Assembly (NCBI GenBank): GCA_044239865.1
Contig: JBIIAO010000004.1
Coordinates: 62,001-126,000 of the forward strand
Reading direction: 5' to 3'
Length of the DNA stretch: 64,000 bases
Origin: CAIZGX01 sp044239865
GTDB lineage: Bacteria; Bacteroidota; Bacteroidia; Flavobacteriales_D; Sanyastnellaceae
In this document: piece by piece, positions 8,892 to 15,775 of the stretch
Numbering within the stretch: position 1 is the stretch's first letter
Layout of the letters: each line of letters begins with the position of its first letter
Made by a program: the position numbers and the translations under genes
The notes under the pieces: model-generated
Told to the model about the DNA's origin: nothing
The model's input: the letters and a program-made list of their open reading frames with translations, nothing else
Databases searched by the model: none

Positions 8892-8910
8892 TGTTTGTCT
8901 AGGATTGGAA

Positions 8911-10539
8911 TTACATCATTCCACCCATTCCACCGCCTGGCATTTGAGGCATGGAGTTTTCTTCTTTAATGTCAGAGATTACACACTCAGTAGTCAACAA
9001 CATTCCTGCAATTGAGGAAGCGTTTTCAAGAGCAACACGACATACTTTAGTTGGGTCAATAACACCAGCTATGAATAAGTCTTCGTATTTCTCATTGCGT
9101 GCGTTGTATCCGAAATCACCTTTCCCTTCACGAATCTTTTGAATCACAACTGCGCCTTCGCCACCAGCATTAGCAACAATCTGACGAAGTGGTTCTTCAA
9201 TTGCTCTGCGAACGATTTGAATTCCTGTTGTCTCGTCATCGTTCAATCCAGTAAGGCTGTCTAATGCAGCACTCGCACGAATTAACGCAACTCCACCACC
9301 AGGTACAATTCCTTCTTCAACAGCTGCACGTGTCGCATGTAAGGCATCGTCTACACGATCTTTCTTCTCTTTCATTTCAACTTCAGTTGCAGCACCAACA
9401 TAAAGAACTGCAACACCACCAGCCAATTTAGCTAGACGCTCTTGCAATTTTTCTTGATCGTAATCAGAAGTTGTTTTTTCAATTTGTGATTTAATTTCGT
9501 TTACACGTGCTAAGATATTTTCTTTAACTCCAGCACCGTTTACGATGGTTGTGTTGTCCTTATCAATTGAAATCTTTTCCGCGCGACCTAAATCTTCCAA
9601 AGTAGCGTTGTCTAATTTCAATCCGGTCTCTTCACTAATAACGGTTCCACCTGTAAGAACTGCAATATCTTGTAACATTGCTTTTCTGCGATCACCGAAG
9701 CCTGGAGCTTTAACAGCAGCCACTCGTAATGCACCACGAATCTTGTTTACAACAAGAGTTGCCAATGCTTCTCCGTCTACATCTTCAGCAATAATTAATA
9801 GAGGTTTGCCAGATTGTGCTGTCTTCTCTAACACAGGAAGTAATTCCTTCATGCTAGAAATTTTCTTATCGTAAATAAGAATGAAAGCGTTCTCTAACTC
9901 AACTTCCATGTTCTCTGTATTCGTCACGAAGTAAGGAGAAAGGTATCCGCGATCGAATTGCATTCCTTCAACAGTCTTAACGTCTGTCTCGGTCCCTTTT
10001 GCTTCTTCAACGGTAATAACACCTTCCGTTCCTACTTTCTTCATTGCATCTGCAATCAATGAACCTACGGTCTCATCATTGTTTGCTGAAATAGTGGCAA
10101 CCTGCTTAATCTTTTCGTAGTCAGAACCTACTTCTCTTGAGATATTACGCAATTCTGCAACAACCGCCTTAACAGCTTTGTCCATGCCGCGTTTCAAATC
10201 CATTGGATTAGCACCAGAAGCGACGTTCTTCAATCCAGCTCCAACCATTGCCTGAGCCAATACGGTTGCAGTAGTTGTACCGTCACCTGCTTGATCTGCT
10301 GTCTTACTTGCAACTTCCTTCAACATCTGCGCGCCCATGTTTTCAATAGGGTCAGACAATTCAATTTCTTTCGCTACGGTTACACCATCTTTCGTGATGT
10401 GCGGTGCACCGAATTTTTTGTCAATAACTACATTACGTCCTTTCGGACCTAAGGTAACTTTAACTGCATTCGCTAATGCATCAACACCTGCTTTTAGCTT
10501 CTCTCTTGCAACAGTGTCGAATGTGATTTCTTTTGCCAT
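8911..10539 (-). CDS. groEL: GroEL chaperonin
   Basis: The 542-residue product is a standard 60-kDa chaperonin that folds proteins in a double ring with GroES. It shows the family segments VTLGPKGRNV, GDGTTTATVLA (ATP site), GGVAVLYVGAATEVEMKEKKDRVDDALHA-type equatorial sequence, and GGGVALIRA. It ends in the usual Gly-Met tail. It lies 20 nt after groES. The terminator at 8862-8891 ends the transcript. Confidence 0.98.
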   Translation of the reverse strand: MAKEITFDTVAREKLKAGVDALANAVKVTLGPKGRNVVIDKKFGAPHITKDGVTVAKEIELSDPIENMGAQMLKEVASKTADQAGDGTTTATVLAQAMVGAGLKNVASGANPMDLKRGMDKAVKAVVAELRNISREVGSDYEKIKQVATISANNDETVGSLIADAMKKVGTEGVITVEEAKGTETDVKTVEGMQFDRGYLSPYFVTNTENMEVELENAFILIYDKKISSMKELLPVLEKTAQSGKPLLIIAEDVDGEALATLVVNKIRGALRVAAVKAPGFGDRRKAMLQDIAVLTGGTVISEETGLKLDNATLEDLGRAEKISIDKDNTTIVNGAGVKENILARVNEIKSQIEKTTSDYDQEKLQERLAKLAGGVAVLYVGAATEVEMKEKKDRVDDALHATRAAVEEGIVPGGGVALIRASAALDSLTGLNDDETTGIQIVRRAIEEPLRQIVANAGGEGAVVIQKIREGKGDFGYNARNEKYEDLFIAGVIDPTKVCRVALENASSIAGMLLTTECVISDIKEENSMPQMPGGGMGGMM

Positions 10540-10559
10540 GATTTTTTAAGATTTAATAA

Positions 10560-10835
10560 TTAAACAATTGCAAAAATGTCCGATTCGCGCATGATCAAAA
10601 GATCCTTTCCGTCAACGCTAATCTCTGTTCCAGCATACTTGCCGTATAAAATAGTGTCTCCTGGCTGAACCGTTGTTGGCTCATCTTTTTTTCCTGGTCC
10701 AACAGCGATTACAGTTCCTCTTTGTGGTTTTTCTTTCGCAGTTTCAGGGATGATTATTCCTGAAAGGGTAGTGGTTTCAGCTGCAGCTGGTTCTACCAAT
10801 ACGCGATCTCCTAGTGGTCTAACGTTATTTGACAT
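10560..10835 (-). CDS. groES: GroES co-chaperonin
   Basis: The 91-residue protein has the GroES core RPLGDRVLVEP, the mobile loop (TTLSGIIIPE) that binds GroEL, and the C-terminal LLIMRESDIFAIV strand. It heads the groES-groEL pair. A nested inverted repeat at 10860-10890 lies 25 nt upstream of the start and may control transcription or translation. I saw no canonical TAnnTTTG box. Confidence 0.97.
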   Translation of the reverse strand: MSNNVRPLGDRVLVEPAAAETTTLSGIIIPETAKEKPQRGTVIAVGPGKKDEPTTVQPGDTILYGKYAGTEISVDGKDLLIMRESDIFAIV

Positions 10836-10859
10836 GTTTGTTTGATTTTAATGTTTGTG

Positions 10860-10890
10860 CCCGTCGCAGGCACTATTTGTGCCAAGCGGG
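10860..10890 (-). promoter_or_regulatory. Nested inverted repeat upstream of groES
   Basis: An inner perfect stem GGCAC-TATTT-GTGCC (10869-10883) is enclosed by CCCG (10860-10863) and CGGG (10887-10890). It is not a CIRCE element, which needs TTAGCACTC-N9-GAGTGCTAA. It may be an operator or an mRNA hairpin in the groESL leader. Confidence 0.5.
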
Positions 10891-10930
10891 ATTTTGTTTG
10901 TTTAGTGTGAACTTTCGTCAGTAAAGGACA

Positions 10931-10965
10931 AAAAAAATGTCAGTAGTTTGAAGTACTGACATTTT
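10931..10965 (-). terminator. Terminator after secG
   Basis: A 12-bp perfect stem (10954-10965 with 10934-10945) around an 8-nt loop is followed on the minus strand by a T-run. It lies 20 nt beyond the secG stop and separates secG from groESL. Confidence 0.82.
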
Positions 10966-10984
10966 AATAATGCTATTGTGACAA

Positions 10985-11326
10985 TTATTGACCCTGTTGT
11001 TGTCCTTGTTGTTGTCCTTGTTGTTGGTCACCACCACCTTGTTGCTGTTGCTGTCCACCTTCCGCTTGCTCGGCCTGTTGCTCTTCTTCTGTCGCAGGAC
11101 GAGCAGATGTAGATAAACTAGTAGATGCTAAACAAAGAACAAATAACGCAAGGCCTAAGTACCAAGTTGCTTTTTCTAAGAAGTCTGCTGTACGCTTAAC
11201 TCCGCCAATTTGCGCGCTGCCAGCGAAGCCAGCCGATAAACCGCCGCCTTTAGGATTTTGAATTAATACTACCAATCCAAGAAGGAGTGCTGCAATTACG
11301 ATTAAAACTGTTACGATAAATTCCAT
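10985..11326 (-). CDS. secG: SecG preprotein translocase subunit with Gln-rich tail
   Basis: SecG assists SecYEG by forming two transmembrane helices. Here they are at about residues 3-22 and 52-70, separated by the conserved IQNPKGGGLSAGFAG loop. The C-terminus from about residue 78 is low-complexity Gln/Gly (repeats of GQQQ), coded by a short DNA repeat at about 10985-11050. The tail is probably disordered. The gene has its own strong promoter (11350-11379) and terminator, so it can be expressed apart from the genes upstream. Confidence 0.93.
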   Translation of the reverse strand: MEFIVTVLIVIAALLLGLVVLIQNPKGGGLSAGFAGSAQIGGVKRTADFLEKATWYLGLALFVLCLASTSLSTSARPATEEEQQAEQAEGGQQQQQGGGDQQQGQQQGQQQGQ

Positions 11327-11349
11327 GATCTATTAAAATTTGAAGGCCA

Positions 11350-11379
11350 CAAAGATACACGAATTCAAGGAGGAACAAA
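11350..11379 (-). promoter_or_regulatory. secG promoter
   Basis: On the minus strand TTTG (11379-11376) and TATCTTTG (11357-11350) are 18 nt apart, a full match to the Bacteroidota consensus. The box ends 23 nt before the secG ATG, so the leader would be about 20 nt. Confidence 0.7.
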
Positions 11380-11389
11380 GGAAGAACCT

Positions 11390-12421
11390 TTATTTTCTTT
11401 GGTTTAGGACTTTTAGTTGATTTTCGAAGTGAATTTTTTTCTCCGGATGAAGTTCAATCAGGCGCTTATATGCCTTTCGCGCACGGTCTATTTTCCCTTG
11501 CGCTGCGTACAATTTCGCCATAGTCTCCGTTACCCAATCGAAGTTTTCTTCTAAACTGTCCTTGGCAAAGCTTACTCCGGTATATTGCTCTACTTTTCCT
11601 GGCGTAATGCGCGGCTCCGTTGCAATAAATTTCTCTATCAAATTCAAAGTCGGCTGAATAGACTCTGTCGATTTTCTTCCCTCTTCTCCCTCTCTCTTAA
11701 CTTCTCTTACCTTTTCTAGTCCCTCTTCTATTATCTCCTCCTCATCACTCACACTCCTCAACCAAGTGAACAATGCATCCTCTTGCACCGCATCCTGTAA
11801 CACAACTTCCGCAGTACCTTGCGAAGCACCTTTCGAAGAATCTTGCTCCGCATCTTTCGAAGAATCTTGCTCCGCATCTTGCTCACTCACCTCCAAAAAT
11901 ATCGAACTTGAAACAGCTGCGGCTAAAATTGATTTGTCTAAAAAATCCAAATCTCTTACCTCTTGTCTTCCCTCTTCTTCCTCTCTCTTAACTTCTCTTA
12001 CCTGTGAATCTTCCCCTCTCTTAACTTCTCTCACCTCTGGTTCTGGCTCTTCCATCATAGATGCCGCCAATTGAGACAGCGAACTCGAAGAAGGTGCTAC
12101 TGCAACTGGAGCAGTCTCTAGAATTATTTCCGGAATAATTTCGGTTGGAAGGGTATCAACTAATTCGGTCGGAGTATTCTTCTGAAGAATCGGCTCCTTC
12201 AAAAAACCGTACAACCATGTTCTGTTGGAATGAAGGGTAGAGGCTAATGCAATTTGTCCCGAAGTCTTGTGGCTGTTGTTTTCCTGATAAGCCTTTGCCA
12301 AATAGGAGTGAGCTAAACTGAACCAAGGGTAATTCTTTGTAATTGTTTCTAAATCTTCAATAGGCATAGAAGCCAACAAATGCGGCGACTTCAAAATGTC
12401 ATTGAATTGTGTGTTTCCCAT
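11390..12421 (-). CDS. TPR-like protein with internal repeats, lptE-secG neighbour
   Basis: This 343-residue protein starts at the ATG overlapping the lptE stop (TAATG), not at the in-frame TTG two codons earlier. The N-terminus (ILKSPHLLASMPIEDLETIT, WFSLAHSYLAKAYQEN) and the C-terminus (MAKLYAAQGKIDRARKAYKRLIELHPEK) look like TPR helices. The middle, about residues 90-260, is acidic low-complexity sequence containing VREVKRE(E/G)EEGR three times and tandem QDSSK units. No signal peptide is seen. Proteins of this type are conserved between lptE and secG in Bacteroidota, but their role is unknown. The repeats appear young at the DNA level. Confidence 0.75.
   Translation of the reverse strand: MGNTQFNDILKSPHLLASMPIEDLETITKNYPWFSLAHSYLAKAYQENNSHKTSGQIALASTLHSNRTWLYGFLKEPILQKNTPTELVDTLPTEIIPEIILETAPVAVAPSSSSLSQLAASMMEEPEPEVREVKRGEDSQVREVKREEEEGRQEVRDLDFLDKSILAAAVSSSIFLEVSEQDAEQDSSKDAEQDSSKGASQGTAEVVLQDAVQEDALFTWLRSVSDEEEIIEEGLEKVREVKREGEEGRKSTESIQPTLNLIEKFIATEPRITPGKVEQYTGVSFAKDSLEENFDWVTETMAKLYAAQGKIDRARKAYKRLIELHPEKKIHFENQLKVLNQRK
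11677..12034. repeat. Dispersed pyrimidine-rich repeats inside the TPR-like gene
   Basis: The plus-strand block CTCTCTTAACTTCTCTTACC or a near copy occurs at about 11691-11712, 11981-12002 and 12015-12034. It encodes the peptide VREVKRE on the minus strand. Separately, a 24-nt unit is repeated exactly in tandem at 11831-11854 and 11855-11878. Confidence 0.85.
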
Positions 12422-12921
12422 TACCAATTGCCTACACTAGCGTTATAAATTTCTTGGGCAAGCTGATCGTTGATCTGCTTCCATAAATCTTCTTGAACAG
12501 CAAATAAACTCTCTGTTGCGGCGAAGTCTGCGAATTTCGTGAATGATTTCTCAAAATTCAAATCAGGCTCAAGCGTATTGGTGTATTTTATTTTTACTGT
12601 TATGGAAAGTCGCGTCAAGGAAGCCGTCTCATTGCTTTGAATGGCCATTGGCGCAACAACGTAATTCGTTACACTGCCTTCAAACTGTAAATCGCCGTTT
12701 GTTTCGCTTAACGAAAGAGGACTTTGCGAAAGCATCACGTCTTTGAAATTCTCAGTTAATCTTTGGGAATAGGTCGGAGAGGCAAGTGCTGTTTGCGGCT
12801 TTAAATAAGACACGGAAAAAGTCTTTGCTCCGCTGAATTGTCCGCCACTAAAGGAATATCTTATCTCGCAGGAAGCGAAAAGAAGCACTACAAGCAGCAA
12901 TCCAACGGTATATTTCTTCAT
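12421..12921 (-). CDS. lptE: LptE-family LPS assembly lipoprotein
   Basis: LptE is the outer-membrane lipoprotein that plugs the LptD barrel for LPS delivery. The 166-residue product has a lipoprotein signal with lipobox FASC (Cys18) and the Bacteroidota LptE pattern: YSFSGG, KTFSVSYL, then LTENFKDVMLSQSPLSL and GDLQFEGSVTNY. Its ATG overlaps the stop of the sigma-54-type activator (ATGA) and its stop overlaps the next start (TAATG), so three genes are translationally coupled. Confidence 0.87.
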   Translation of the reverse strand: MKKYTVGLLLVVLLFASCEIRYSFSGGQFSGAKTFSVSYLKPQTALASPTYSQRLTENFKDVMLSQSPLSLSETNGDLQFEGSVTNYVVAPMAIQSNETASLTRLSITVKIKYTNTLEPDLNFEKSFTKFADFAATESLFAVQEDLWKQINDQLAQEIYNASVGNW

Positions 12922-14144
12922 TTACCTAAATCGTATTCTTTAATTTTTCTGTACAACGTGCGTTCTGAAATTCCAAGTTCCTGAGCAGCGTATTTTCTTC
13001 TGTTTCTGTGCTTCTGAAGCGCTTTTTTTATCAAATCTTTTTCAGTCTGGCTTAACGAAAGTGATTCTTCAACTTCTTCTTCTTCGTTATTTCCACTTCC
13101 CAAATGTATGATATTACTCGCTGGAGTCATACGAACGGGAAGGTCTGAATTTTCATGATCTTCGGCTTGAAAAACTTTTTGAAACAACGCTGCGGTTTCA
13201 TCGGAATTCACAAGGCCACTTCCACTTTGAATCATTTCCAAAACCAATTTCTTCAAGTCGGTTAGGTCGTTCCGCATATCAAATAAAACCTTGTATAAAA
13301 TCTCGCGTTCACTGAAATCATTGCTGTTACTTCCCCCCATGATCATGGGTTTGTTGGTTGCAAGATCTTGGGGTAAATAACGAATCAATAATTCAGGAGT
13401 CACAGAGCGCTCTGTTTCTAAAATGCTTATCTGCTCGGTAATATTTTTAAGCTGACGAATATTTCCTGGCCAACGGTATTCGCGCAATGCATGACCGCCG
13501 GATTCGGTTAATTGCAGAACGGGTATGCGATAACGCTCGGCGAAGTCGGTGGCGAATTTTTTAAAAAGCTGTTCAATGTCCGCCCCGCGTTCACGAAGCG
13601 AAGGCATGAAAATGGGGACTTGATTCAACCTGTAATACAAGTCATCTCGGAATTTTCCGTTTTGAATGGCTTGCGCGAAATTCACATTGGTGGCTGCTAC
13701 TACGCGAACGTTCGTCTTTTGAACTTTAGAAGAACCCACCCGAATGAACTCGCCTGTTTCCAAGACACGCAGTAAGCGCACTTGGGTACCTAATGGAAGT
13801 TCTGCAACTTCGTCTAAGAAAATAGTTCCGTCATTGGCCTCTTCGAAATATCCTTTGCGGCTTTCGTGCGCTCCGGTGAAAGATCCTTTTTCGTGTCCGA
13901 ATAATTCGCTGTCGATAGTCCCTTCTGGAATGGCACCGCAGTTAACAGCGATATACGCTCCGTGTTTTCTTGAACTTAAGTGGTGAATAATTTTCGGAAT
14001 ACTTTCCTTACCTACACCACTTTCACCGGTGATTAAAACCGACATATTGGTCGCCGCAACTTGCATGGCAATATCCAGTGCGCGATTAAGCGCAGGGGCA
14101 TTGCCAATAATTCCATAGCGTGTTTTTACTGATTGAATTTCCAT
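12918..14144 (-). CDS. Sigma-54 interacting AAA+ transcriptional activator (no receiver domain)
   Basis: The 408-residue protein begins directly with the AAA+ domain (residues about 10-240): Walker A GESGVGKE (40-47), GSFTGA (87-92, a variant of the GAFTGA loop that contacts sigma-54), Walker B TIFLDEVAELP and the arginine-finger region. A linker of about 120 residues follows, and a Fis-type HTH ends the protein (ALQKHRNRRKYAAQELGISERTLYRKIKEY). There is no N-terminal sensory domain, so activity must be controlled in another way. It heads the lptE operon, a conserved arrangement in Bacteroidota. Two palindromes precede it. Confidence 0.9.
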   Translation of the reverse strand: MEIQSVKTRYGIIGNAPALNRALDIAMQVAATNMSVLITGESGVGKESIPKIIHHLSSRKHGAYIAVNCGAIPEGTIDSELFGHEKGSFTGAHESRKGYFEEANDGTIFLDEVAELPLGTQVRLLRVLETGEFIRVGSSKVQKTNVRVVAATNVNFAQAIQNGKFRDDLYYRLNQVPIFMPSLRERGADIEQLFKKFATDFAERYRIPVLQLTESGGHALREYRWPGNIRQLKNITEQISILETERSVTPELLIRYLPQDLATNKPMIMGGSNSNDFSEREILYKVLFDMRNDLTDLKKLVLEMIQSGSGLVNSDETAALFQKVFQAEDHENSDLPVRMTPASNIIHLGSGNNEEEEVEESLSLSQTEKDLIKKALQKHRNRRKYAAQELGISERTLYRKIKEYDLGK

Positions 14145-14151
14145 AATTGCC

Positions 14152-14199
14152 GTTTAGTCAAGAACTAAACAAAGGTAGCGAAAGGTGACATTCTGTCAC
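14152..14199 (-). promoter_or_regulatory. Promoter region of the sigma-54 activator operon with two palindromes
   Basis: The minus-strand box TACCTTTG (14177-14170) fits TAnnTTTG, 25 nt before the ATG. A perfect inverted repeat GTGACATTCTGTCAC (14185-14199) lies just upstream of the box. A second, GTTTAGT-CAAGA-ACTAAAC (14152-14170), covers the expected transcript start. No TTG is visible at -33, so an activator may be needed. GTGACA...TGTCAC could also be a weak miaB terminator, but it lacks a T-run. Confidence 0.5.
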
Positions 14200-14209
14200 G
14201 TGATAAAAA

Positions 14210-15646
14210 TTAGTCGATGTAAGAGTCAATTTCTCCAATTAACGTCACTGCGGTGGCAGAAAGAGCGTTTACCCATACATATTGACCCATTTTCGCTTCA
14301 TTTTTCGGGAAAACCACCACAACGTTCTGTCCATTGCGTCCGTAATAATGCTCTTGGGATTTTTTAGACACGCCTTCAACCAAGACTTTATGTCGCTTGC
14401 CAACATGGGCAGCTGTTCGTTCGGTAACGCAGGACATGTGCATGGCAATGATTTCATTCAGGCGCTGACTTTTCACTTCTTCCGAAATATTGTCTTCGAA
14501 TTTTCTTTCGGCCAGGGTGCGAGGTCTTTCGGAATATTTATACATGTAGGCCATGTCGTATTTAATCTCCGCCATAAGGGAAATAGTATCTGCATGCTCC
14601 TCATTTGTTTCATCGCAGAACCCAGCAATCACGTCTGTGCTAATTGCGCATTCAGGCATATACTTGCGAATGGCCGCTATGCGATCGAGGTACCACTCGC
14701 GTGTGTATCCGCGATTCATACGTTTGAGCACAACAGAATTTCCACTTTGAACGGGCAAATGAATATAGTCACAAATGTTCTCATATTTCGCCATGGTTAT
14801 CAGTACCTCGTCGGTCATGTCTTTCGGATGACTGGTTGAAAAGCGCAATCTGAGCTTCGGACTAACCTCAGCAACAGACGCAAGTAATTGAGCGAAGTTT
14901 ACGGTAGGCTCATTCGCATCAACAATTTCTCCCTTTGCTGTGATGTTCCACTTGTAACTATCTACATTTTGACCAAGAAGGGTGACTTCTCGGTAGCCGC
15001 GATTGAAAAGATCTGTTGCTTCTTCAACAATGCTTTTTGGATCTCGGCTGCGCTCTCTTCCGCGTGTAAAAGGAACCACACAAAAGGAACACATGTTATC
15101 GCATCCGCGCATGATGGAGATGTATGCAGTCACACCATTGCTGTCCAGGCGAACCGGAGTAATCTCACCATAGGTTTCTTCACGGCTAAGCAAAACGTTT
15201 ACGGCTTTGCTTCCGTGTTCCACTTGCGAAACAAGTCGAGGTAAATCGCGGTATGCATCTGGACCAACAACCATGTCGACCAGCTTTTCTTCTTCGAGGA
15301 GTTGTTCACGCAAACGTTCGGCCATACAACCGAGCACGCCGACCATCATTGCGGGTTTGCGTTTTTTTACAGAATTTAAAAATTCGAGTCTTCCGCGAAT
15401 GCGTTGTTCTGCGTTATCGCGAATGGCGCAAGTGTTTAGGAGCACTAAATCGGCCTCTTCAACATCGCGCGTTGTAATGTATCCTTCTTGCGCCATAATA
15501 GAGGCTACAATCTCGGAGTCAGCAAAATTCATTTGGCAACCGTAACTCTCGAGCAAGAGTTTTTTTTGCGGTTTATGCGCAATTATGGGAGACGAAATTT
15601 CCAAAAATTCGCCCTGTCTAGATTCGTCAATTTGTTTTTCTTCCAC
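14210..15646 (-). CDS. miaB: MiaB, tRNA-2-methylthio-N6-dimethylallyladenosine synthase
   Basis: MiaB adds a methylthio group to i6A37 in tRNAs. The 478-residue protein has the UPF0004 domain with three cluster Cys (YGCQMN with Cys37, NTCAIRDNA, GCMAERL), the radical-SAM motif MCSFCVVPFTRG, and a C-terminal TRAM domain. The N-terminal 30 residues are a typical extension. It is divergent from topA and shares its upstream region. Confidence 0.96.
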   Translation of the reverse strand: MEEKQIDESRQGEFLEISSPIIAHKPQKKLLLESYGCQMNFADSEIVASIMAQEGYITTRDVEEADLVLLNTCAIRDNAEQRIRGRLEFLNSVKKRKPAMMVGVLGCMAERLREQLLEEEKLVDMVVGPDAYRDLPRLVSQVEHGSKAVNVLLSREETYGEITPVRLDSNGVTAYISIMRGCDNMCSFCVVPFTRGRERSRDPKSIVEEATDLFNRGYREVTLLGQNVDSYKWNITAKGEIVDANEPTVNFAQLLASVAEVSPKLRLRFSTSHPKDMTDEVLITMAKYENICDYIHLPVQSGNSVVLKRMNRGYTREWYLDRIAAIRKYMPECAISTDVIAGFCDETNEEHADTISLMAEIKYDMAYMYKYSERPRTLAERKFEDNISEEVKSQRLNEIIAMHMSCVTERTAAHVGKRHKVLVEGVSKKSQEHYYGRNGQNVVVVFPKNEAKMGQYVWVNALSATAVTLIGEIDSYID

Positions 15647-15672
15647 AGTGTCTGGCTGTTTTGATTAGTGTG

Positions 15673-15700
15673 CAAAAATAATCTATTTCTATAGAAATAG
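15673..15700 (-). promoter_or_regulatory. Possible miaB -7 box with adjacent 18-bp palindrome
   Basis: The minus-strand sequence TATTTTTG (15680-15673) fits TAnnTTTG and lies 27 nt before miaB. Directly upstream is CTATTTCTATAGAAATAG (15683-15700), a perfect 18-bp palindrome placed where a regulator could cover the miaB promoter. No TTG element is found. Confidence 0.45.
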
Positions 15701-15721
15701 CATATATAATCGCATAACCAA

Positions 15722-15755
15722 TTTGGATACTAACGGATAAATGCATATACCTTTG
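15722..15755 (+). promoter_or_regulatory. topA promoter
   Basis: TTTG (15722-15725) and TACCTTTG (15748-15755) are 22 nt apart. The box ends 20 nt before the topA ATG. Confidence 0.68.
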
Positions 15756-15775
15756 CCGCAATTCAAAAACAAAAT

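Noticed and set aside
10860..10890. CIRCE element at groES
   Set aside because: Spacing and arms differ from TTAGCACTC-N9-GAGTGCTAA.
11677..12034. The pyrimidine-rich repeats as a CRISPR-like or intergenic repeat
   Set aside because: They keep the reading frame of the TPR-like gene and vary in spacing; they encode a peptide repeat.
14282..14839. 185-residue ORF on the plus strand
   Set aside because: It is fully antisense to miaB, whose frame has clear motifs; no family match and no promoter.
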